A DNA stretch of 64,000 nucleotides from Streptomyces qinzhouensis (GTDB lineage: Bacteria > Actinomycetota > Actinomycetes > Streptomycetales > Streptomycetaceae), in assembly GCF_007856155.1 (NCBI RefSeq), contig NZ_CP042266.1, positions 4,216,001 through 4,280,000 on the forward strand, in the 5' to 3' direction. Below, one piece after another: positions 1-9,151 of the stretch (within the stretch, counting starts at the first letter, position 1; every line of letters begins with the position of its first letter). The notes below the pieces were generated by a model. It saw only the letters and a program-made list of their open reading frames with translations. It was not told where the DNA came from and searched no databases. The translations under genes and the position numbers were made by a program.

Positions 1-179
1 GGAGTCAGGGGCCGTCATGTCCACGAGCGTGCCACACCGGCCGGGGTGGTGCGGCCCGCGACCATCACTCGTACGGGCGTACGTGGCAGGGGAACCGCCC
101 CCGCACCGGCTCCGCCAGGAGGGCCGGCACCCGGCCGCCCGGCCCGTAACCGCAGGGGTCGCGGGGCTGTCGCGTCGGC

Positions 180-647
180 TCAGCGCCGCGAAAGCTCCCG
201 CTCCACCGCCGCCGGAAGCTCCGGACGCCGGCCGGCCTCCGGACGCGGGTGCGGCTTGACGTTCTGGAGCACGGCCGCCGTCTGCTTGGCCGACGCGATC
301 GACTTCTCCGGCGGCTTGACCTTCTTGAACTTGGCGATCGCCAGCACCGAAAGCAGCGCCGCGAGGATCACATACGCCCCGCCCACGATCAGGAACGACC
401 AGGCCAGGCCGAGCCCCAGATTGTGGATGCCGTACGCCGCCGCGAAGCTGAACACGGGCAACGAGAACAGCAGAAAGACACCGGCGATCACAAACGCGAT
501 GGCACCGGTGGCGCCGCGCTTCACATCCTGCCGGACCTCCGCCTTCGCCAGGGCGATCTCATCGTGCACCAGCGCCGACATCTCCGCCGTCGCCGATGCG
601 ACCAGCTGACCGATGCTGCGCTCGGCACCGCTGCCGGGGTCGCTCAT
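180..647 (-). CDS. Phage holin family (DUF1469, holin-X-like) membrane protein
   Basis: A 155-residue protein. The N-terminal half holds the actinobacterial holin-X signature region (IGQLVASATAEMSALVHDEI), followed by two membrane segments at about residues 47-75 and 80-103 and a short basic, Pro-rich cytoplasmic tail. The start is set at the ATG at 647 because a GGGAG sits just upstream; the open frame itself runs on to 719. Proteins of this family are common in Streptomyces cores, usually near nhaA, and are not proven lysis holins. The role here is unknown, probably envelope-associated. Family call fairly secure, function not. Confidence 0.8.
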   Translation of the reverse strand: MSDPGSGAERSIGQLVASATAEMSALVHDEIALAKAEVRQDVKRGATGAIAFVIAGVFLLFSLPVFSFAAAYGIHNLGLGLAWSFLIVGGAYVILAALLSVLAIAKFKKVKPPEKSIASAKQTAAVLQNVKPHPRPEAGRRPELPAAVERELSRR

Positions 648-742
648 CGCTGCTCCCTCTTGTGCTTCCGTGTGTTCCCGGATGTCCCGGACCGGACCGG
701 ATGGTCCGGGGTCCGTCATCAGATCATGCCGGACCCCGGCCG

Positions 743-2170
743 TCAGTGCGCGACGCCCCCGGGCCCGGCGGCTGTGCCGCCCCCGTCGGTACCCTGCCCG
801 CCGCCCGCCGCGGCGGCCGCCAGCTTCCGGTGCTCGGCCGCCTTCGTCTCGTAGATCTCCGCCATCCGCAGGTGGTACGCGGGGTTGTCCTGCTCGTAGA
901 CGTCCGGGATGCCGTCGTGGTCGTCGTCGCGCTCCTCCTCCTCGTACAGCTCCCGGTACTTGCGGACCCGCAGCTTGAGCAGGACGGCCGCGAAGACGGC
1001 GGCGATCAGCGAGCCGACCAGTACCGCGGCCTTGACCGAATCGGTGAGCGCCTGGTCGCCGGCGAAGGCGAGTTCGCCGATGAGGAGGGAGACGGTGAAA
1101 CCGATACCGGCGAGGGTGGCGACGGCGAACACATCGGGCCAGGCCAGCTCGTCGTTCAGCTCCGCACGGGTGAAGCGGGCGGCCAGCCAGGTACCGCCGA
1201 AGACACCGAAGGCCTTGCCGACGACCAGGCCGAGGACGACTCCCAGGGTCTCCGGCTCGGTGAAGACCCGGCCCAGCGCACCGCCGGAGATCAGCACCCC
1301 GGCCGAGAAGAGGGCGAAGAGAGGGACGGCGAAACCGGCGGAGAGGGGGCGTACGAGATGCTCGATGTGCTCCCCGGGGGACTGCCGCTCGCCCTCGCGG
1401 CGGGTGCAGCGGAGCATCAGGCCCATCGCGACACCGGCGATGGTGGCATGGACGCCGCTGTTGTACATCAGGCCCCAGATCACCAGCGCCAGGGGCACAT
1501 AGACGTACCAGCCCCGGACTCCCTTGCGCAGCAGCAGCCGGAAGACGACGAGGCCGATGACCGCACCGGCCAGTGCGGCGAAGTTCAGTTCGCTGGTGAA
1601 GAAGATCGCGATGATCATGATCGCGAAGAGGTCGTCGACGACGGCGAGCGTCAGCAGGAAGGCGCGCAGGGCCGAGGGCAGCGAGGTGCCGATGACCGCG
1701 AGGACCGCGAGGGCGAAGGCGATGTCCGTGGCGGTGGGGACGGCCCAGCCCTTGGTGGAGCCGCCGCCGAGGATGGCGGTGACGAAGTAGACCAGCGCGG
1801 GGACGGCCATTCCGCAGATCGCGGCGATGACGGGGAGCGCGGCGGCCTTGGGCTCGCGCAGCTCACCGGCGACGAGTTCCCGTTTGAGTTCGATACCGGC
1901 GACGAAGAAGAAGATCGCGAGGAGTCCGTCCGCGGCCCAGTGCTGGATCGACAGATCGAGGCCGAGGGACGCGGGGCCGAGATGGAAGGAACGTATCTGC
2001 TCGTAGCTGTCCCGCAGCGGGGTGTTGGCCCAGATCAGCGCGGTGACGGCGGCGATCAGCAGCAGGACGCCACCGACCGTCTCGGTCCGCAGAGCGTCCA
2101 CCACGAAGGTGCGCTCGGGCAGGGAGAGTCGCCCGAGGAACTTACGGGGGGCGGATGTGGGCGCGGGCAT
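743..2170 (-). CDS. nhaA: Na+/H+ antiporter NhaA
   Basis: A 475-residue multi-pass membrane protein with the NhaA hallmarks: TATDIAFA at about 146-153 and the adjacent aspartate pair of LAVVDDLFAI at 179-180, which in this family bind and exchange Na+ or Li+ for protons. The chosen ATG at 2170 has GGAGG ten bases upstream; a longer in-frame extension to 2236 lacks a better site. The cytoplasmic C-terminus is unusual. It is highly acidic and contains DDDHDGIPDVYEQD, which resembles a calcium-binding DxDxDG loop, followed by a helical Ala-rich tail. Likely role is sodium and alkaline pH homeostasis. Confidence 0.93.
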   Translation of the reverse strand: MPAPTSAPRKFLGRLSLPERTFVVDALRTETVGGVLLLIAAVTALIWANTPLRDSYEQIRSFHLGPASLGLDLSIQHWAADGLLAIFFFVAGIELKRELVAGELREPKAAALPVIAAICGMAVPALVYFVTAILGGGSTKGWAVPTATDIAFALAVLAVIGTSLPSALRAFLLTLAVVDDLFAIMIIAIFFTSELNFAALAGAVIGLVVFRLLLRKGVRGWYVYVPLALVIWGLMYNSGVHATIAGVAMGLMLRCTRREGERQSPGEHIEHLVRPLSAGFAVPLFALFSAGVLISGGALGRVFTEPETLGVVLGLVVGKAFGVFGGTWLAARFTRAELNDELAWPDVFAVATLAGIGFTVSLLIGELAFAGDQALTDSVKAAVLVGSLIAAVFAAVLLKLRVRKYRELYEEEERDDDHDGIPDVYEQDNPAYHLRMAEIYETKAAEHRKLAAAAAGGGQGTDGGGTAAGPGGVAH

Positions 2171-2251
2171 GGCGGAAAACCTCCGGCGGTCGGTCGGGCA
2201 GGGCGAAGCACATGCCGACCAGACTTCCCGGCGCACCTAGGTTTTCTTGTT

Positions 2252-2290
2252 GCATCTTTGATGCGGTGCTTACTTTACCTAAGTGGGCAA
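2252..2290 (-). promoter_or_regulatory. nhaA upstream region with inverted repeat
   Basis: The 331 bases between the nhaA start and the acs stop include an AT-richer patch. It contains the perfect inverted repeat GCATC-TTT-GATGC at 2252-2264 and, on the minus strand, TTAGGTAAAGTAAGC at about 2269-2283, which could supply a -10-like hexamer or a metal-regulator half-site. The position suits the nhaA promoter. The regulator is not identifiable from sequence. Confidence 0.35.
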
Positions 2291-2421
2291 GGGGGCATCC
2301 GGCGTCCTCTCACTCTAGGACTTCGCGGACTTTTCGCACGTCGGAGTGGTCTCGGGGAGGTGCGGGGAGGTTCGGATGGGTTCGGAGGGGTTTCGGGTAC
2401 GTGTGGGGAGCGGAGAGAGCG

Positions 2422-2472
2422 GTACGGGCGGTGGCCCGCGCCTCACCGAGAGGCGCGGGCCACCGCCCGTAC
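2422..2472 (-). terminator. Very long hairpin downstream of acs
   Basis: A perfect 23-bp inverted repeat (arms 2422-2444 and 2450-2472) with a 5-base loop lies 30 bases after the acs stop on the minus strand. It has no clear U-run, which is usual for streptomycete terminators. It most likely ends acs transcription before nhaA. Confidence 0.85.
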
Positions 2473-2501
2473 ACGAACCGCGCGGTCCGGGACCGCCCCG
2501 G

Positions 2502-4457
2502 TCAGTCCTCCGAGGCCGCGCTCGGCAGCTTCGTCTGGATGAGGTCCATCACCGAGGAGTCGGTCAGGGTGGTGACGTCCCCGAGCTGACGGTTCTCGGC
2601 GACATCGCGGAGCAGCCGGCGCATGATCTTGCCGGAGCGGGTCTTCGGCAGCTCGGCGACCGGCAGCACCCGCTTGGGCTTGGCGATCGGGCCGAGGGTC
2701 GTCCCGACGTGGTTGCGCAGCTCGGCGACGAGGTTCTCGTCCTCGGACGCCGAGCCCCGCAGGATCACGAAGGCGACGATGGCCTGGCCGGTCGTCTCGT
2801 CCGCCGCGCCCACGACCGCCGCTTCGGCGACCTTCGGGTGCGAGACCAGAGCGGACTCGACCTCGGTGGTGGAGATGTTGTGTCCGGAGACGAGCATGAC
2901 GTCGTCGACCCGGCCCAGCAGCCAGATATCGCCGTCGTCGTCCTTCTTCGCACCGTCACCCGCGAAGTACTTGCCCTCGAACCGGGACCAGTAGGTGTCG
3001 ATGAAGCGCTGGTCGTCACCCCAGATGGTGCGGAGCATCGACGGCCACGGCTCGGTGAGCACCAGATAGCCGCCACCGCCGTTCGGCACCTCGTTCGCCT
3101 CGTCGTCGACGACGGTCGCGGAGATACCGGGCAGCGCGCGCTGCGCGGAACCGGGCTTGGTCTCGGTGACACCCGGCAGCGGGGAGATCATCATCGCGCC
3201 GGTCTCGGTCTGCCACCAGGTGTCCACGATGGGGGCCCGGCCGCCGCCGATGTGCTCGCGGTACCAGATCCACGCCTCGGGGTTGATCGGCTCGCCGACC
3301 GAGCCGAGGACCCGCAGGCTGGACAGGTCGAACTTGGCGGGGATGTCGTCGCCCCACTTCATGAACGTGCGGATCGCGGTCGGCGCGGTGTAGAGGATGG
3401 TGACGCCGTACTTCTGGACGATCTCCCAGAACCGGCCCTGGTGCGGGGTGTCGGGCGTGCCCTCGTACATCACCTGGGTCGCGCCGTTGGCCAGCGGACC
3501 GTAGACGATGTACGAATGGCCGGTCACCCAGCCGATGTCGGCCGTACACCAGTAGACGTCGGTCTCCGGCTTGAGGTCGAAGACGGCGTGGTGGGTGTAG
3601 GCCGCCTGGGTGAGATAGCCGCCGGAGGTGTGCAGGATGCCCTTGGGCTTCCCGGTGGTGCCGGAGGTGTAGAGGATGAACAGCGGCTGCTCGGCGTCGA
3701 ACGCCTCGGGGGTGTGCTCGGCGGACTGGCGGTCCACGATGTCGTGCCACCAGACGTCGCGGCCCTCGGTGACGGCGGTGTCCTCGCCGGTCCGCCGGAC
3801 CACCAGGACGTGCTCGACCTGCGGGCACTTGGTGACCGCTTCGTCGATGGCGGGCTTGAGCGCGCTCGGCTTGCCGCGGCGGTATCCGCCGTCGGCGGTG
3901 ATCACCAGTTTGGCGTCCGCGTCCTGGATACGGGAGGCGACCGCGTCGGCCGAGAAACCGCCGAAGACCACGGAGTGGGCGGCGCCGATCCGGGCACAGG
4001 CCAGCATGGCGACCACGGCCTCGGGGATCATCGGCAGATAGACGGCGACCCGGTCGCCCTTGCCGACGCCCAGCTCGGTCAGGGCGTTGGCGGCCCGGGA
4101 GACCTCGTCCTTCAGCTCGGCGTAGGTGACGCTGCGGCTGTCGCCGGGCTCGCCCTCGAAGTGGATCGCGACCCGGTCGCCGAGGCCCGCCTCGACATGG
4201 CGGTCGACGCAGTTGTACGCGACGTTGATCTTGCCGTCCGCGAACCACTTGGCGAAGGGCGGGTTGCTCCAGTCCAGCGTCTCGGTCGGCTCGGTGGCCC
4301 AGGTGAGCCGGCGTGCCTGCTCGGCCCAGAAGCCGAGCCTGTCGGCCTTGGCCTGCTCATAGGCGTCAGCCGTGACATTGGCTTCCGCGCTCAGCGCGGC
4401 AGGCGGCGCGAACCGCCGCTCCTCCCGCAGCAGGTTGGCCAGGCTCTCGTTGCTCAC
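2502..4457 (-). CDS. acs: Acetyl-CoA synthetase (AMP-forming)
   Basis: A 651-residue enzyme of normal family length that activates acetate to acetyl-AMP and then acetyl-CoA in the cytoplasm. It carries the adenylate-forming signature YTSGTTGKPKG, the WWQTETG motif and the C-terminal PKTRSGKIMRR, whose lysine is the classic acetylation-control site. The start is GTG at 4457, with GGGAG six bases upstream and the conserved SNESLANLL N-terminus; the frame stays open to 4847 without a better site. Monocistronic, with its own strong hairpin downstream. Confidence 0.95.
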   Translation of the reverse strand: MSNESLANLLREERRFAPPAALSAEANVTADAYEQAKADRLGFWAEQARRLTWATEPTETLDWSNPPFAKWFADGKINVAYNCVDRHVEAGLGDRVAIHFEGEPGDSRSVTYAELKDEVSRAANALTELGVGKGDRVAVYLPMIPEAVVAMLACARIGAAHSVVFGGFSADAVASRIQDADAKLVITADGGYRRGKPSALKPAIDEAVTKCPQVEHVLVVRRTGEDTAVTEGRDVWWHDIVDRQSAEHTPEAFDAEQPLFILYTSGTTGKPKGILHTSGGYLTQAAYTHHAVFDLKPETDVYWCTADIGWVTGHSYIVYGPLANGATQVMYEGTPDTPHQGRFWEIVQKYGVTILYTAPTAIRTFMKWGDDIPAKFDLSSLRVLGSVGEPINPEAWIWYREHIGGGRAPIVDTWWQTETGAMMISPLPGVTETKPGSAQRALPGISATVVDDEANEVPNGGGGYLVLTEPWPSMLRTIWGDDQRFIDTYWSRFEGKYFAGDGAKKDDDGDIWLLGRVDDVMLVSGHNISTTEVESALVSHPKVAEAAVVGAADETTGQAIVAFVILRGSASEDENLVAELRNHVGTTLGPIAKPKRVLPVAELPKTRSGKIMRRLLRDVAENRQLGDVTTLTDSSVMDLIQTKLPSAASED

Positions 4458-4653
4458 GACATCTCCCTTTCCCAGGGCGTCCTCAGTACCTGTGTGTCCC
4501 GGGCCATAGCTCATCAGCCGAAGGCCCGGGTGACAAGAGCCTTCGGGTAAATGGTTTAGACCTGTCGCGGGTTTTGCCCCGTGATGGTGAACCGCTGCCC
4601 CGGTTGGGGGAGAAATACCAGGTGGCGGCAGGCGTGTCGGCTGGATTTTGGAA

Positions 4654-4688
4654 GGCCCCTCCTCCCCGGGCGGCGGGGAGGAGGGGCC
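4654..4688 (-). terminator. Hairpin downstream of the SulP-carbonic anhydrase gene
   Basis: A perfect 15-bp stem (4654-4668 with 4674-4688) and a 5-base loop lie in the 402-base gap between the acs start and the end of the SulP gene. On the minus strand it can terminate transcripts arriving from 4860. Apart from this and the acs promoter region near 4460-4560, no gene is seen in the gap. Confidence 0.65.
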
Positions 4689-4859
4689 GTCACTACTGTG
4701 CACGGGCCCCGGACGGCTTTGGTTCACCCCTTCTTTCCCCGCTTTCTCCGCCCGCGGTGGGGGTGCGCGGGGGCGGGGCGGTTCCGGATGGTGGTCCGTT
4801 CCGGGGCCGGTGGTGTTCCCGGAGCCTCGGCGGATCCGGGCCGGCACGGGGCGCGGCGT

Positions 4860-7499
4860 TCAGCTCCGGGCCCGGACGGAGCGGGCACCGGACGGCGGAA
4901 CCCGGTGGAAGACCAGGCCGCACGCGGCCCCGCCCGCCGCCCCGCCCGCCGCGGTGGGCTCGCCGTCCTCCGCCGTGTCCGCAGGCCCGGTGCTTCCAGG
5001 CGCGGTGTCTGCCGGTCCGGTGTTTGCAGGCCCGGTGCTTCCAGGCGCGGTGTCTGCCGGTCCGGTGTTTGCAGGCCCGGTGCTTCCAGGCGCGGTGTCT
5101 GCCGGTCCGGGGGCAGCCGCATCCCCGTCTGTCGGCTTTTCTTCCGCCGACTGTGCCGGTCCGCCGTTCGCCCAGCCGTCCTCCCGCTCCGCGAGCAGAT
5201 ACGCCTGGGCCTCTCCGACGTGGAAGTACATGCCATGGAGCTTCAGCGTCCCGTCGGCGAGTCTTCGGGCCACCGTCTCGTACGCCCGCAGATGCTCCAG
5301 CTGCTGCACCACATTGGTCAGACAGAGCTGTTCCACCGCGTCCTTCGGCAGCCGCCCCGAAAGACGCGCGGGCACCGCACGGGTGCTGCCCATCCGCTCC
5401 AGGCTCGGCAGTCCGTGCCGCAGCCACCGCCGGAGCGGGGTCTGTTCACCGTCGGGAGGCAGCCGGAGCAGGGACTGCATCGCACCACAGCCCGAATGCC
5501 CGCAGACCGTGATGGAGCCGACACCGAGCACATCCACCGCGTACTCAATGGCCGCGGCGACCGAGTCGTCGCCGCTTTCCTCCCCGGGCCTGGGGACCAG
5601 ATTCCCGATGTTCCGTACGGTGAAGAGGTCGCCGGGGCCGCTCGCCGTGATCATGCTGGTGACCAGGCGGGAGTCGGCGCAGGTGAGGAAGAGCTGGGAG
5701 GGCCGCTGCCCCTCGCGGGCCAGCCGTGCCAGCTCGTCCCGGACCAGCGGAGCCGTATCGCGCTGAAAAGAACCGAGGCCGTCGGCCAGTTCACGGCCGG
5801 TCCGCCGGCCGGGGGAGCTGTGGCAGTGGTGGTTGCGCCAGGGGGTCCAGGGGCGGCAGCAGCTCTGGGACTCCGATACGGGCCCGCTGATCCGGCCGCC
5901 CGCCCGGCCGGTGAACTCCACCGTCCCGCCGTGGGCCACCTGCGCCACCTGCCAGTCGTGCAGCGCTTCGTACGCCGCGTGGTCCATAAAGGAGCCGTCC
6001 AGTTCGACCACGCAGTCCGCATCGCGGGGCACCAGATTCAGCGCACGGGTCAGCCGGGGCACGGCGAGGAACGTCAACTGGCCGCGCACCCGGACCCGGC
6101 GGACGCCGTCGTACTCCTCCTGGGAGATCCGGGTCCGGGTCAGCCGGTGCAGGGAGACGGCGACCGCGGCGGCGATACCGATGGCCACGCCCTCCAGCAC
6201 GCCCGTGGCGACGACGGAGAGCAGGGTCACCGCGTAGACCAGCATTTCGCGGTTCCGCCGGACGGTCCGCAGATGGGTGATGCTCACCATCTGGACGCCG
6301 ACGACCATCACCAGGGCGGCGAGCGCGGCCAGCGGGATGAGGTCGAGCAGCGGAACCAGCAGCAGAGCGGCGAGCACGATCCACAGTCCGTGCAGCATGG
6401 TGGAGTGGCGGCTGACGGCTCCGGCCGACACATTGGCGACGGTTCTGACGGCCACTCCGGCCACCGGCAGTCCGCCGAGAGCGCCCGAGACGATGTTCGC
6501 CGCGCCCTGGCCCGCGAGCTCCCGGTCCAGATTCGAGCGGGGGACCCGGGACTGGGCGGCGCCCCCCGCGGTCTCCATCCGCTTGGCCAGCAGTTTGTCG
6601 ACGGCGACCGCCGACAACAGGGACTGGACGCTGGTGACCAGCGTGATGGTCACCACCGCGGCGGCGATTCCGAGCACCGGATCCTGCGGCAACTGGGGCA
6701 GGGCATGACTGCTCCACGACGGCAGATCGACGCGGGGCAGCCCGACGGGCCGGGCGACGGCGGCGAGCGCGGTGGCCGCCGTGACCGCGGCGAGCGCGGC
6801 CGGAATCCGCCGTACCGCCCGTCCGGTACGGCCGGGGAGCCGGGGCCAGGCCAGCAGCACGGCGACGGTGACGGCGCTGACCGTGACGGCGTCGGTGTGC
6901 AGCGCGGCCAACTGGCCGGGCAGGGCCAGGACATTGTCGAGCGCGGCGGAGCGGGGGGTGCCGCCGAGCACGATATGGAGCTGAGCCAGGGCGATCGTGA
7001 CCCCGATGCCCGCGATCATGCCGTGAACGATCGCGGGGCTGACCGCGAGGGCCGAACGGGCCACTCGCAGGGCGGCCAGACCGAGCTGGGCGAGCCCGGC
7101 GAGGACGGTGACGGCGCAGGTCGCCCGCCAGCCGTACTGCTGGATGAGATCGGCGGTGACGACGGTCAGACCCGCCGCCGGTCCGCTGACCTGGAGCGGT
7201 GAGCCGCCGAACCGGCCGGCGACGATCCCTCCGACAGCCGCGGCGACCAGCCCCGCCTGGAGCGGGGCTCCGGTGGCGAGGGCGATGCCCAGGGAGAGCG
7301 GCAAGGCGATCAGGAACACCGAGACGGAGGCGGACAGATCGGCTCCGGCGATCCGGAAACCGCCGGGGGGTGGGTGGTGAGGCAGGGAAGAGCCCTCGGT
7401 CGAATCGGTCGACTTGGTCGGTTCGGTCGACTTGGTCGGCTCGGTCGGTTCGGACGGCTCGGGTGGGGAGTGGGTGCGGGTGGGGACGCAGGCGGACAT
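4860..7499 (-). CDS. SulP-family anion transporter fused to STAS and beta-carbonic anhydrase
   Basis: An 879-residue three-part protein. Residues of roughly 45-450 form a SulP membrane domain, about 468-560 look like a STAS domain, and the rest is a beta-carbonic anhydrase with the zinc motifs CADSR (near 607) and HSGCG (near 668). The low-complexity tandem repeat follows. Known SulP-CA fusions suggest bicarbonate uptake coupled to CO2 hydration; sulfate is the alternative substrate. The ATG at 7499 has GGAGGAG upstream, while the open frame continues to 7592. The N-terminus is a Glu/Pro/Thr/Ser-rich stretch built of EPTKST-like repeats. Confidence 0.9.
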   Translation of the reverse strand: MSACVPTRTHSPPEPSEPTEPTKSTEPTKSTDSTEGSSLPHHPPPGGFRIAGADLSASVSVFLIALPLSLGIALATGAPLQAGLVAAAVGGIVAGRFGGSPLQVSGPAAGLTVVTADLIQQYGWRATCAVTVLAGLAQLGLAALRVARSALAVSPAIVHGMIAGIGVTIALAQLHIVLGGTPRSAALDNVLALPGQLAALHTDAVTVSAVTVAVLLAWPRLPGRTGRAVRRIPAALAAVTAATALAAVARPVGLPRVDLPSWSSHALPQLPQDPVLGIAAAVVTITLVTSVQSLLSAVAVDKLLAKRMETAGGAAQSRVPRSNLDRELAGQGAANIVSGALGGLPVAGVAVRTVANVSAGAVSRHSTMLHGLWIVLAALLLVPLLDLIPLAALAALVMVVGVQMVSITHLRTVRRNREMLVYAVTLLSVVATGVLEGVAIGIAAAVAVSLHRLTRTRISQEEYDGVRRVRVRGQLTFLAVPRLTRALNLVPRDADCVVELDGSFMDHAAYEALHDWQVAQVAHGGTVEFTGRAGGRISGPVSESQSCCRPWTPWRNHHCHSSPGRRTGRELADGLGSFQRDTAPLVRDELARLAREGQRPSQLFLTCADSRLVTSMITASGPGDLFTVRNIGNLVPRPGEESGDDSVAAAIEYAVDVLGVGSITVCGHSGCGAMQSLLRLPPDGEQTPLRRWLRHGLPSLERMGSTRAVPARLSGRLPKDAVEQLCLTNVVQQLEHLRAYETVARRLADGTLKLHGMYFHVGEAQAYLLAEREDGWANGGPAQSAEEKPTDGDAAAPGPADTAPGSTGPANTGPADTAPGSTGPANTGPADTAPGSTGPADTAEDGEPTAAGGAAGGAACGLVFHRVPPSGARSVRARS
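4984..5109 (-). repeat. 45-bp in-frame tandem repeat, about 2.8 copies
   Basis: Copies begin at 4984, 5029 and 5074, identical until the third breaks off near 5109. The unit encodes 15 residues and is read on the minus strand as a Gly/Thr/Ala/Pro-rich, probably disordered linker containing GSTGPANTGPADTAP. It sits after the carbonic-anhydrase domain and before the final tail. Such repeats change copy number easily. Confidence 0.9.
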
Positions 7500-7678
7500 G
7501 GTTCCCGTCTCCTCCGGGGCAGCGCGGTCGCGGAATGTGGGGCGCGGCCGTGGGTCACGGCGTGCAGCGGCGGGATAAGTGAAGAGACTCAACTCTCAGT
7601 AAATTGATCGTAATGGAGAGTAAAGACTGAGGTGGGACAGTCCGGGCATATAGGTCAATGTTTCACTCTTCTCGGTGA

Positions 7679-7696
7679 TTAATGCGGTTAATGCGG
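7679..7696. repeat. Tandem 9-bp direct repeat upstream of lipoprotein gene
   Basis: TTAATGCGG occurs twice back to back (7679-7687, 7688-7696), about 100 bases before the lipoprotein start, in an AT-richer divergent promoter region (7500-7792). It may be an operator for a regulator that binds direct repeats. No known box is recognised. Confidence 0.5.
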
Positions 7697-7792
7697 CCCG
7701 TCATCGGCTGCGCCCCACTGTCGCGGTGCGACTTTGTCGAATCGGTAATACCGGTCGGAAAAACACAAAGTCATATGAAAGTGGGTGGACGG

Positions 7793-9151
7793 ATGAAGGC
7801 CGCCGTCGCACAGAGGGCCGCCGTCGGCGCGGTGGCCACGGCGCTGCTCGCGGGGCTGGCGGGCTGCTCCTTCCCGGGGGACCGGTCCGCGCAGGAGGGT
7901 GCGCCGGGTGCCAAGAAGGCGCCCCTGCCCAAGGCCGCGCCCCAGTTGATCGGGGACGGCTCGACCGCGTACACCGGGGCGCAGCCGAACCAGCTGAAGC
8001 CGCGGAAGCTGAAGGCCGGCCAGAAACCGCCCCAGTTCGTCGTGTTCTCGTGGGACGGCGCGGGCGAGGACAGCCAGAAGCTGTTCTCCCACTTCCGTTC
8101 CGTGGCCCGGAAGTACGACATGACGATGACGTACTTCCTCAGCGGGGTCTATCTGCTGCCCGAGGAGAAAGCTTCCCTCTATCTGCCGCCGAAGCATTCC
8201 GCCGGCCGCTCCGACATCGGCTTCAACGATGTCCAGGGAATCCGCGACACCGTACGCGAGCTGCGCGCCGCCTGGCAGGAGGGCAACGAGGTGGGTACCC
8301 ACTTCAACGGCCACTTCTGCGGGCCCGAGGGCGGTGACAGCTGGTCGGTCGAGGACTGGAAGAGCGAGATCGGCCAGGCCAAGGCCTTTGTGAAGAACTG
8401 GCGGACGAACGCCGGTCTGACGGACGAGAAGCCGCTGCCGTTCGACTACGACAAGGAGCTGATCGGCGCCCGTACTCCCTGTCTGGAAGGCCGCAAGAAC
8501 TTTGTGAAGGCCGCCGGTGAGCTGGGCTTCCGCTATGACACCAGTGGTATCAACGACCAGATCTGGCCGGAGAAGGAAGCGGGCGTCTGGGATCTCGGGC
8601 TCCAGATGGTCCCGTTCCCGGGCCGCGGCTTCGAGACGCTCTCCATGGACTACAACTTCATGGTCAACCAGTCCGGGACGGTCAAGGGCGACCCCGCGCA
8701 GCACGACTACTGGGGCCGCCAGATGCGTGACGGACTGGTCCAGGCCTTCGACCGTGCCTACGACGGGAACCGGGCGCCGCTGATCATCGGCAACCACTTC
8801 GAATCGTGGAACGGCGGGACGTACATGCGTGCCGTCGAGGACACCATCGCCACGGTCTGTGTGAAGAAGGACGTCAAGTGCGTCTCCTTCAAACAGCTTG
8901 TGGACTGGCTCGACGCGCAGGATCCCAAGGTGCTCGCCAAACTGCGGACACTGAAGGTCGGCGAAGCCCCGGCGGCGGGCTGGCCCGCCTTCCAGGGCGG
9001 GGCGCCGGCCGGTCCGGCGGGTGATCCCGCCGGATCGGCGGCCGAGCCCCCGCACCGGGCGGTGCCGCCTGCCGGGGACGGCGCGGAGCAGGACGGTCCG
9101 GCCGCCGCGGCGGCGGCCGCCCCTGTGGTCAGGCCGGAAGCGGAGCGCTGA
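7793..9151 (+). CDS. Polysaccharide-deacetylase-like lipoprotein
   Basis: A 452-residue exported protein. The N-terminus is a lipoprotein signal ending in the lipobox LAGC. The core resembles a NodB-type deacetylase: FSWDGAGED occupies the first metal-motif position and THFNGHF supplies an H-x3-H metal pair. Further aspartate and arginine motifs (GARTPCLEG) follow. The first motif is WDG rather than the usual DDG, so substrate and activity are uncertain. The Ala/Pro-rich tail may be disordered. The start at 7793 has GGGTGG upstream; an alternative ATG at 7775 lacks a clear site. The 3' end overlaps the convergent gene by 23 bases. Confidence 0.75.
   Translation: MKAAVAQRAAVGAVATALLAGLAGCSFPGDRSAQEGAPGAKKAPLPKAAPQLIGDGSTAYTGAQPNQLKPRKLKAGQKPPQFVVFSWDGAGEDSQKLFSHFRSVARKYDMTMTYFLSGVYLLPEEKASLYLPPKHSAGRSDIGFNDVQGIRDTVRELRAAWQEGNEVGTHFNGHFCGPEGGDSWSVEDWKSEIGQAKAFVKNWRTNAGLTDEKPLPFDYDKELIGARTPCLEGRKNFVKAAGELGFRYDTSGINDQIWPEKEAGVWDLGLQMVPFPGRGFETLSMDYNFMVNQSGTVKGDPAQHDYWGRQMRDGLVQAFDRAYDGNRAPLIIGNHFESWNGGTYMRAVEDTIATVCVKKDVKCVSFKQLVDWLDAQDPKVLAKLRTLKVGEAPAAGWPAFQGGAPAGPAGDPAGSAAEPPHRAVPPAGDGAEQDGPAAAAAAAPVVRPEAER

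Noticed and set aside
596..2542. Long plus-strand open frame across nhaA
   Set aside because: Antisense to NhaA, Gly/Asp/Arg-rich without motifs; an antisense artefact of high GC.
4984..5109. CRISPR array
   Set aside because: The 45-bp copies are directly adjacent without spacers and lie in frame within a coding region. No other CRISPR-like array was seen.
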